Positions 25,790 through 36,159 of a stretch of 64,000 bases of DNA are shown piece after piece (positions within the stretch are counted from its first letter, which is position 1; each line of letters begins with the position of its first letter). Made by a program: the position numbers and the translations under genes. The notes under the pieces were generated by a model. It did no database searches. It was not told where the DNA came from and worked only from the letters and a program-made list of their open reading frames with translations. This stretch comes from Rostrohypoxylon terebratum (lineage: Eukaryota; Ascomycota; Sordariomycetes; Xylariales; Hypoxylaceae), in contig MU385878.1 of assembly GCA_022497145.1 (NCBI GenBank), positions 248,001 to 312,000 of the forward strand, read 5' to 3'.

Positions 25790-28700
25790 GACAGGATCAC
25801 GCGACTATGTGACACCCAGTAGGTGCTAAATAATGTTAGCGAAATACGACGCGTTGAAAGTGTGCATATGTGATTGTTTTGGAGGATAAAGGAAGAAAAA
25901 CGGTGGAGGTAGCAAGTTATGTAAGTAAAGTTACAAGAGTTGAGTTAGGTAATACGTGAATGTGTCACGATATTTCGTATTGTATTGGCGTAGGCTGGTA
26001 GGGTGAAGTGAACAGGGTTTAGCAGACAAGGTGGGGACATTTGAAAGGTGGATTTGATGTTTATGGGTTTCTAGTACATATCCGTACATATCCGTACATA
26101 TCCATGGAAGTAGACTGTACTACCTATCAAGGTGGGTGGGCAACTGCCAACGATAGTAGGGATAGTACTTCGTACCCAGGGATATAATAATAAGGATTCA
26201 CAGGAAGGAAATGGTCGGGGAGGATTATAGCTTGTATGCAAGCACTTAGAATGAATTAAGAAAAACCCTTTTATATATATATAAAGGCATCGAACGTATC
26301 GAACGTATCGTGCCGCCAACTGCTGCTGCTATTGCGGCGTGTACTCCAGTCTCCAGTACTCTTCAATGCAAGCTAAGAAAGCTCCCAGGGTCAAAGACCA
26401 ACCTTGAAGGTCGACTGGCTGGATTTAAATGTGTACATGTACCGATGTACACGATATACAGGATGTACGGGCAACATGGGCAGATATAGGAAAAGGGTGG
26501 GAATGGTGGGAATACCTAGAAAAGGGCAAGTACTAGGTAGGACCTAGGTATTAAGAAATTCCGTCGGCCAATGGGCTGAGCCCACCTAAGACTAGGTGGC
26601 TTTCCACCTTGTACCGTTCAAGGTTATTGATGTGAGTGTGTACCTGGCTACCTGGCTACCTAGAGGCTAGTAGACTGTACTATTACTAGGTATGTACTAG
26701 GTAGGTTACAGGTATGCGTGTAAGTACGCAGCGCGCATCAACATGCGTACTAGAAGTATGGGTGTAATGGGTGTAATGAGTGTAGTGTATGAAATGTACA
26801 CTTACCTTAAAATGCGGTCGCGTTTGTAGCACAAGCGAAAATAACCGGCCAAGTATTTCAATATGCTTAAGAGGAGAAGTATGAGCTTGTCCAACAAACT
26901 GTACCGAACCAGGTCAGTGATTTCTTCGTGGATGAGCGCGTGTTTTGTGACGATGGGGAGGGGAGGACGAAGACAAAAGATAGAATGTCTCCCCCCCTGC
27001 AAGCACACGATATGATATAGATAAATGGTGTGCGTGTGTACATAGTAGTCAATGGTGAAAGATGCATGTGTATGGTAGTATGGTGGGAGGTGAATTGCCA
27101 AGAACGGGAAGACTTACCTTGTTGTCGATTACTACTAGGTAGGTACCTAGCTTCTGGGGTTGAGTATTAGAAAGTGTGTTAGAGACGAAGTTGAAGTTGG
27201 TGAAATCGGCGGAAATTTGGCGGTGGATGGTGAAAAGTTGGAATAAAAAAAGGTTTAGGATTGTTTTTGGTAGAAAGGTCGGAAACGAAAGGCAAGGAGA
27301 GAGGGGGGGAAGGAAATATGGTTTTTTGATGCACGCTAGTAAGGAGTTGTGGTTCAATTGTCGTTACTTTAATACCATTACTGCTGAAGGTATGGATGGC
27401 TGTGCTTACAATGTAGCCAGGAACCTTGGAAGGCAAGATGTTTTTTTTCACACACCCGTTAGGTATGCAGTACCTAGGTCCTGGGTTGGTAAGGGGCAAG
27501 TGATTTCTTTAGGTCGAAGGTGTCGGTGACGATGTAGGATGTAGGATGAGGGATACGTGATGCAGGATGCAATAATACAATGATTAAATAAAATAGATAA
27601 ACGTACTAAGAAAAAGTAAATCCGAACGAGGTGTAAATAATAGGTAAGTTGAAGGTAGAGAGGCAAAAGTTTTCGAGAATGCGTTGTGTTGTGCTGTATT
27701 GTGGTGTTGTGGCGCTGTTGTTTTATAAGTGAAAGACAGAGATTGTATTGTATGGTGAGGGAGTGTGGAGTGTGGAGTGTGTGGAGTGTAGAGTGTGTAT
27801 GAAGAAAAAGCGAGGGAATATGGGACTCTTGTGCAGGATGAGATTTTAGATTCTTAGATTTTTAGATTTTAGACTTCACAAGAGGACGGGGATGGAAAAA
27901 CCAGGGAGATGAAAAAAGATAGCGTGTCACTGACCTGCCTACACATTCAATAAACGTTATTTAACAAGGAAGAAAAAGGGCTAGACTGGGGGGTTGTTGA
28001 CTTGGGAGTTATTTAGGACCTAAGATAACGTAAGGTAGAAGAAAGGCAGGTATTTATTCATTTGCCTTGCGCACATTACACGCATTACACGCACTGCAAG
28101 CACTACTTCAAGCACTAGGTACAAGCACCACTCATACCAAGTGCTAACAAATATTCCACTGGACATACCATACCCATACTATACACTATACACTATACAC
28201 TATACACTATATACTATATACTATATCAGACAAGACAGTCGGCGTCTTCGGATTACATAGTCCGACATCTCCGTGCTCATCCTCCTCTGGCTTCATCATA
28301 TCATATCATACCATCCAGACACACCGCAGCTGTGGCTGAACTGACTAACCGCTTGACCACCTCCTCATGCTTCCCCTAGCCTCCTAGGCAACGCCGGCCT
28401 GTCACCCGTCATCTCTCCCATGTCGGAATTCCGACCAACTACAATATAGCCAAGCCCCAGGTACGTGTAGACAAAGACCAGAAGCCCGACCTTCAATCAC
28501 CTTGCTGGAGAGCAGAGCGAGGTCGGTCAGTATACTTGCCTCTACACGGCCCCCAACGCTTCGAAGTCACTAGGCACCAGCATCCCCTACACGGCAATGG
28601 GCAGCCCTCCCACCTCGCCAGATGAAAATCAAGGGGGAGCTCATCATGTACGTACATGTGTATAGATTCTCGAAAAGCTGATGTCAATATACGATATATG

Positions 28701-31700
28701 GTTTTCAAGATATTGGCCACGTTGCGTTCTTCCCAACTATCTTCCCAACTACTTGGGCGGAAGGCAAGAAGGATAACTACAGAACCCAAACAATAGTCAT
28801 ATCTCTACCTCGATACGTCACGGTAAATTGTATCACAGCCGTCTTCCTCGACAGATCAGCAGCCGGGAGTGGAGGACTGCGGAGTGACGCCTCTCGATAA
28901 GATCATGGATGCGGCCAATGTCACTCGATGGCAGTGCTCAGCCTCGCGCGAGCAAGCACTCAACAAATAGCCCAAATCGTTCGTCGCGCGCTTCATTTCG
29001 ACGAATCGCAGCGAAATCCTGAAAATATGGCGGTTGTGGTGAGTACTAGCGGAGTGTCATCCTAGGGATACCCCTTGCGCTGATTTGGTTAGTCGAGGGT
29101 GTAGATCCCGGACGTGTCTAATGGTATGCCGCTCCTCCGACGTGACCTCAACAAAGTCACCATCAGGAAAAGCAATCATCTAACTCTCCGTCAACGATAT
29201 TTCCTCTAGTCTAACCCCGAATGTCAAAAAATCTAATGTGTACTCCCCCAGAGCCCAGGCCATATTCTCTCATATCCCCACGTATCATACACACTTCGAC
29301 TCCCCCGATCTACAGAGCGGATCTATTCCCGCAATCGTCGAGTATACCTGCTAACCGGCCAGAATAGATGCCTTGGTCTTACTCACCCTACGATGCCGAG
29401 TGATCGATTATCCCCCCTAATGTCCTTCACCCCCTTCTCCCTGCCTAGCTAGTCCGTGTAAATCCACTGTCGTTGAGATATCTATCTTGGATCTTGTACC
29501 ACTAATTAAGTTGAAGACATCAGTATCAAATTCTCGTATATAAGAGAACTGGTACCATTAAAAGGTTATTCTAGGCCCGCGATTCGCTCAATCCTCTGTG
29601 TCTGTTATGAGGTTGTGTCTGGACGAACCTTTCAAAATCGTAGTTGATCAGGGCCACCAGGCGCGAAATGGGGGGGGGGAATGCGTCCACGTACAATGGA
29701 CCTGACTCTTCAGACTCATGTTGCTGCCGCAAGTCTCGTTTCAAGACATTCGGAAAGCTCACGACTGAAGAGTCTGACCATGCGTCAGCTGAGCATCGAC
29801 CAGAGAATTTCATCAAGAGTGGGGTAGGTAAATATATCGATTGCCTCGGCCGATTTCTAGGACGGGTGATTTATATAAACGCGCTAGATTCCACTCTTTG
29901 GGCACTCTTCGAGGGCATTTGGTTGTCACGAACAATGCAGGCGAATGTGGTTCAACCTCTGTTCTTCAGGTTGTACGCAGATGTCAAGGAACTGTCGCTG
30001 ATAGCGCCACTGAACATCTATATGCTAAAAAGCCCTATTGGCAGGAAAAGCAGTGTATTTCTAATATAATATTGGTCTTTTTCATAATGTAAGAGGCAAC
30101 CTTTTGCGCGGCGTAAACGACACATCAATCATGGCCAACATAGTACGTGAAGCTAAATAGGGCCAGACGACACCGCATGTTCAAAGAACATAAACAGAAT
30201 GATTCAGTATGAGTCCTGTCTCGATTCCTAGCTACCTAGAATCTGAGATCCAGGATTTACCAAGTTCTAAACCTCAATTCTACCCGAACGTGCTGACCCC
30301 CTGAGTCACGAATGGTAGTACCACCTTATCTACCTAAGTAGTAGGTATGCACCTGATGCGCCTCAGCAGGAGCTGAAAACCATATCAACTGCTCGTTCCC
30401 ATGTGAAACTCTCCTCTTGATAATAATGGGATTGATTTTTCCCCAGTAAAACTTGCCAACGACCGCTCACCAAACCACTCTCACCAAACCTCCTTAGTGA
30501 ACACACTGACATTTATTCAACGTCCTCCATCCCACGTCGTCCAGTGAGTTCTAGTAGAATGATATACAGATTATGATTGCTGTCATGGCTGCATAAATAG
30601 TCAAGAGTCGCAGACTATCAATAAGGCAATAAACCGACCAAGGTTCGCTACGTGCTGTATGGACAGGGCATCGGTGCGCCTCGTCGTAACCAAGTCTATT
30701 CACACGATAGCCCTCTCGTAACTGCTTTCATTCAGCGAGGCTGTGAAATTGGATATAGATACACTTGATCTTAGGATCCGTGCGACAGAGCGATTCACAA
30801 AGGTGATTGGACCATGACTTCATACGCGATAGATTTCCGAACGATATTGAACGATACGCGTCACGACCCCGCCTATTTTCAAACCGTACTATTGCGATTG
30901 GTCTCGCGAAGGATTGGCTTCATGGTGTATCGGGGAGCTGCCTGGTTTTGTTCTGGTGCTATCCCAGCTAGGCGTTCTTCCTACACAAGAAGGCTTGAAT
31001 GGAATGACAACTTGATCTCGACCACCTACCCCGTATGAGCCATCTCCGCCGATTTCTGCAGCACTTGGTATACAAATTGACTAATGATCGAGTTGTGCCT
31101 GCATCATTGTAACCATAGCATGCTCTTGTCTCCGCTCACAAATTGGGTTGGAATGAGTTTTGGATACATATCTAGGATATATCACGCCAGAGGCGGGGAC
31201 GCGACCGTTTTCCTTGAGCAGTCATAAATATTATCATGAGATACGGTGTTCCGTGCCGTTGATGGTGACCCCTCTGGATAGCAACTTTGGTCGAAAATTG
31301 CCAAATTCAGCACGGCGTCTGTTGTTAGTGGCTGCTAATCATTGTTGTCGTCGCGCAACCAATAACCGTGGAAGACGGTATTCGCAATATATTCGCAATA
31401 CTTTCATACCGTGCGCGATAATTGTGCCAGGGTGTCTCGTGCATTGAGGGGATAAAAGGGGTCAATAGGTCAATATGTCAATAAAGCTATTTTAATCGCC
31501 AATATGGCCTGGGACCCGGCTCAAGCAAATGTACAATATTAAGCAGTGCAACCTAAGTCATGGGACGACAACGGAGCACTTTACTTACTAATATCGTCAA
31601 GCTTGCTACATATTGAGATACCTTCCTGGGTGGGTAGGTATGTGACGCATCCATACTGACACTATCATTGTCAGGTACCTACCTACAGTACAATGTTATC

Positions 31701-32531
31701 TCGTAGGACCATTCACACTGAAATGTTGGAGGCTTTAACTGTGTAAACTTCCATAGGGGATATAGAGATAACATCCTACCTCTAGGGACTGCTCGAAGTT
31801 TACAGGATGGACAGGTACTGCTAGCAAGCCCATTTCGCCTACACCGACATATTATTTATATTGTGCAATACCTAGTAGACTAAGAGGAAAAGATCTCGGA
31901 GGTGGTGTAGCTGAGGGAATAAACTTACCGAGCTCTCCCAGGAAAAACGTGCATCTTCACAGTATCTAAAGCTCTAACATTGAGAAATCCGTAATTGCCA
32001 TAAGCAGGCAGACCGACTACGCACATAGCTCTCTAGCTTAGGAGAGAAACGGACTATAGACCGTAGTGCGTCCAGCATTCGGCCTACAGCCAATGGCACG
32101 TTCCTCCAGTGGGAATAAGATTAGGTAGATTTACAATGTACCATGCATTTGCGCATCACTTCTAGGTAATGTGTTAATTAGGGAAGCAACTCGACGCCAC
32201 AGTCTGTGAAGAATGATCGAGTCGAAAGTCTAGCTATGAGGTACACTAATGCGGAGGCGACGTTAATCAATTGCCTTAGCCCTCCCTGTTTGCTGTCATT
32301 AAATCCAGGTATTTGCCTTGCAATTCTTAGCCAGAGAGAAGAGAGTCCAACATCAAAGATGTGGTTCTGGCTTTGCAAAAGAAGGAAAGGAGCCAACAAC
32401 GCCGGGGAGAAAGCACCTTTCCATTGAAATGCGCGTGAATCAGCTCTATCGTCATAGTGGTACAGGGTATGCAAGTCATCATCAGTCGTAAAAAAAAACA
32501 TATTTGCATACAGAAGCCCGTTCTGGGTAGC
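25790..32531. other. gene-poor interval, about 6.7 kb
   Basis: Between ash1 and TAD2 I find no joinable gene. Short frames exist at 26802-27101, 27179-27499, 28493-28789, 29571-30069, 30814-31038 and 31160-31447. Several have opposite-strand partners and none shows a domain. 28493-28789 (-) and 29571-29816 (-) look the most protein-like and could be remnants. A heptamer array lies at 28178-28226. The leader region of ash1 may extend into the left part, since many polypurine tracts occur there. Confidence 0.5.
28178..28226. repeat. heptanucleotide array (CTATACA)n
   Basis: About six to seven copies of a 7-mer CTATACA, the last degrading to CTATATA. It is non-coding. Confidence 0.8.
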
Positions 32532-34853
32532 TCAGACTTCTGTAGGAATGTAGGCGGCCTCGATGTTTTCCTCTCCACCGAACAGGTCCTCTTGTATCTC
32601 GGCTTCCTCATCGGGATCCACGGCTACGTCCGAACCGTCACCCTCCATTTTGCCTTCATTCTCCATGGCATAGAGGCGGGCAGCTCTACCTTCCTTCTTG
32701 CGAGGTTGCGGAGCTAAGAGACGAATGTTAGTCGATGGTGCTGGAGAGCCTACTGTTATCGGATAGAACTAACCTCGGCCATTCTCCTGGACGTAAAATC
32801 GACGGAGCAGAGATACCGCATCGTCGCGGAGATAGCCACCTTCAACCGTATAACCATGTTCTACGTTGCCTCCATCTCCGTCGTCCATGTCACGCGGAAC
32901 GAGACTAGCTCTGCCCTTGACAACGCGGCTAGCGTCTTGCGGACCATATCCGTATTGGTAAGGTCGGTCCTTTGGCTTCGACACGGGCTTCGAGTTCATG
33001 TGGATCCTGAAAACGCCACCAGTTCCACCAAACTTGTCGTTGACAGCACCAAAGTAAACCTTCTTAATACCCAATTGGCGAAGGAGGGAGGCACACATGA
33101 CGCAGGGCTCAACTGTTACGTAAAGGATACATTCAGACAGAATGGCACGATTCACCACAGGAGCAGGGTGAAGTTTTTGGCCATAGGGATAGAGATGGCC
33201 GTCAGAGGGGTCTACATCTCCCCAGCAAGCATCGTCCAGAGCTGGGCTTTGGTCGATGTCCTGGACGTTGTCTACTCCCTTGCGAGAAAGCAAGGCGGAC
33301 ACGGCCATGAATTCAGCGTGCCGAGTACCATTGCGAGTATTGTTGGTTGCGTTCATGCCTCGAGCAATGATCCTTCCATGGTAGACTATGACACAGCCAA
33401 CTGGTGTCTCATTGGTGCTGAGGGCAAGATTTCCCTAATTAGTTGTTAGGAAACTGATGTATGAACCAAAGATTTGTAAGAAAAATATTCATTTTGACGA
33501 GGGGCCTGAGGAGGGTGGGAGATCTTTTCGAAAAAGGAAAAGAAGAGAAGAGAAGGGGGTCGGCGGGAGATTCAGACAAAAGAGAGAGAATAAAGAACTT
33601 ACCATGTCAAGCGCTGCTCGCATGTATTTAAGGTGATGGGCCCTCTCGATTCGCTCCTCTTCAGTCTTAGGCTCAATCAGACCGGGTAGATGGTTAGGTA
33701 CAGTTGACACTGGTGATGCTGGCATGACAGATTTCAGGGCGTTCTTGTCTGTTAGAGGCAGCGCAACAGTAGGTCGTGGGATAACGACAGTCTTTACCGG
33801 GGCCGGGACAGCAGCCTGGCTAGGCTGAGGGGGCTGCAGCGCGTGCGAGAAGCCATTAGTGGTATTAGGGTTGATGTCGGAGCCACGATGCTCGGCAGGT
33901 TTACTGGGCGGGATATTCTCCGCCATTGCTGGCCTATTCGGAGCGGGGTCGGGTACCGTAGCGGCCTGTTGAATGCGGCTACCCGATCTCTGAACCTGCG
34001 CCTGGTTCTCGGTCATGAGTGGCTCCAGTGCGGATGGTTGAGATGAGGAGGCGCCGGCGTATTTAGTATGCAAGGCATTCTCGCTTCGGCTAGGTGGGGT
34101 CTGTTGAGAAAGAAGATGATCATTGAGGCGACCTCCTCCAGCTCCGGAAGACTGTTGGCCGGAGTGTTGGTAGGAGTTGGCTGTGGTATCACCTTGATTG
34201 GCGGAAAGGGTAACACGGACCGGGCCAGAGTCCTGTGAGGCCGGATGCGGTGCGATAGGTCGATCCAAGGTAGATTGGACGATGGCGTCTGACGGTCCGT
34301 TGGAGGGAGTACTAGAGTTTCCATTGCCGATACCGTTACCACCTCCGTTGCCGTTACTCTTAGGGCCACCTCTCTTTCGGCCGCGTTTCTTGCTGGGTGC
34401 CATTGTATCTTCTCCTTGCGACGAAGAAATCAAATCTGAAGAAGGGTTGATGCCTTGCTCAAGGTCTATGAAGGGATGTTTTGAGTCGTGGCTACAAGGA
34501 CCGTGTGGTGAATGACGAAGGAAAGGTGACGAACGAGTGTAGTAGGATGTGTTGGTGTTTTTATTCTTGGCAATGGGTGTTGTAAGAGTTGTAGAAGTTG
34601 GAAAAGTTGTAGAAAGGGTAGAAAGGGTAGAAAGGTTGGAAGGGTTAGATTGGTTTGACAGGTTTGACGGGTTTGATGGGTTTGGCGGGTTTGATGGTGG
34701 TTGCTGTTGCTCTTTCTGTGTTGATTTGGGCGGTGCCTTTTCTGCTGTCGAGGCAGAGGCAAATGGAAAGAGGCGGTTGAAGAGTTGGATGAAAGATGCA
34801 AACAGTGCCTGCCGTAGACTCGCGACGTAACCTGACATTTTGTGTCCCGCCAT
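32532..34853 (-). CDS. tad2: tRNA-specific adenosine-34 deaminase catalytic subunit TAD2 with N-terminal extension
   Basis: Catalytic subunit that, with Tad3, converts adenosine-34 to inosine in tRNA anticodons. Three exons: 34853-33603, 33434-32774, 32713-32532; 697 residues from the upstream ATG. The deaminase begins near residue 400 (ERAHHLKYMRAALDM, then ALSTNETPVGCVIVYHGR). Zinc-site residues are intact: H456 and catalytic E458 in RHAEF, then C528 and C531 in VEPCVMCAS. The spacer between the two motifs is longer than usual. The C-terminus ends in a basic then acidic tail. The first 390 residues are disordered, rich in S, P, N and T, with NPSNLS-type repeats near residues 55-85. A second in-frame ATG at 34403 (MAPSKKRGRKRGG) also has a good context and would give 547 residues. 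Yeast Tad2 is about 250 residues, so most of this extension is lineage-specific or over-extended by the model. Introns are 168 and 60 bp. Confidence 0.9.
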
Positions 34854-36159
34854 TGTTTCCTTGCTTTCTTTTTTGCTCTTGCCCTCTTCTATTTCGTATC
34901 GTCCTTTCCTCCCAGTGAATTTGTGCCTTTCCTAATTGGAAATTACGACTCCCTCTCCTGCCTAACTAGATAAACTGATGCGATTTTTGCACTGTCCAGT
35001 CATCCAGTCGTCCAGTCATGGGGAAAAAACCCCGGGATGAAGTCGTCACTACTCACACACCCATCAGATAAAACAAGCTGCTATTTCAAAACCATTAGAC
35101 ACGATAATGTCAGTCCTTTATTATAGAGAATGACGGTCTAAATTCTGTTTATGAAATATCCTTGTTAGTTTAGACCCTACGAAGACGACGAACTCGATGA
35201 GGGCGTGGCTACCGAGATCTTCAGCGAAGGCGCATCTACGAGGCTGCTGTGTTTTCTTTATCAAGCCATTCAAAGGTCTCTAGAAAAGACTGATAAGCAG
35301 CAAATACATGAGACAATAATAGTAGATAATAGATAATGATACCGCAGGGGTAAATGGTCAGGATTGAGATTAGAACCTTGATTAAGAAGAATAAAAATGT
35401 GATTTTTATATACCAAGATGAGACGAAAGACAGCGGAACGCGGCTGAGAATTTTCCTGCGGCTACTTGAACTAAGAGAGCTAATTACCTAATTTACGCTA
35501 GTTCTATTGCTCCCAAGCTTCAAAGTTAGGTAGGTATCTAATAGGTCCTAGGCATGTTAGTATTGTACCTGCCCCGCCCCCACTTCCCCCATTTCAAATT
35601 TGTTAATAGATGAGATTGCGGGAGCGTCCGTGGTTTGCTGCTACGTCAGGGCAGGGCGTACCTGAGCATATACGTACCCTGACGTACCTACCTATTTGGA
35701 TACCTACATAGTATTACATAGGTAGGTGCCATATTACTAGGTAGCACTACATACCTAGTAGTAGGTGTTTAATGTACGTACCTGTATCATAGTATGCGCA
35801 GACAAAATCTTCCTTAACAGAAACAAATAACTACAAGTAAATATGGAAGAGGCCCAAAAAAATTTACAATAATTAATAAGCGTAATTGAAGGTCGTATTG
35901 GTCTAAGAGGTAGGCGTAAGATATCAAATATCCAAGTATCCGCATCCAAACATCACCTCCCAAAGATCGTCTGCTAGACCGACTTTCAACCACCAACTTT
36001 CCTGTACTCAGAGCCAAGAGGCTCACATTTAATCAACTGGTGTTCGATTAACTAAGGGTATCGTACTTTTGAAATTGATGCGTTTGCATCCCTATCCATA
36101 TCAATACATGCGCCATATCACCCCTGAATTGTGATATTATCGTTTCTTCGCAACAATCA
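34854..36159. other. intergenic interval
   Basis: Promoter region of the TAD2 gene and 3' flank of the half-zinc-cluster gene. A short coding-like island on + at about 35168-35336 (reads RPYEDDELDEGVATEIFSEG, then a stop) has no ATG of its own and no matching partner exon that I can see. TAGGTACC-type palindromes lie at 35528-35548 and 35694-35730. Confidence 0.45.

Noticed and set aside
26802..27499. Minus-strand frames upstream of ash1
   Set aside because: Rich in P, H, Y and T from polypurine DNA on +; no joinable splice sites to the ash1 start. More likely leader or promoter sequence.
29571..30069. Overlapping frames on opposite strands (81 and 141 residues)
   Set aside because: Neither shows a domain, and which strand would be coding cannot be decided. 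Possibly a remnant, but not enough to call a gene.
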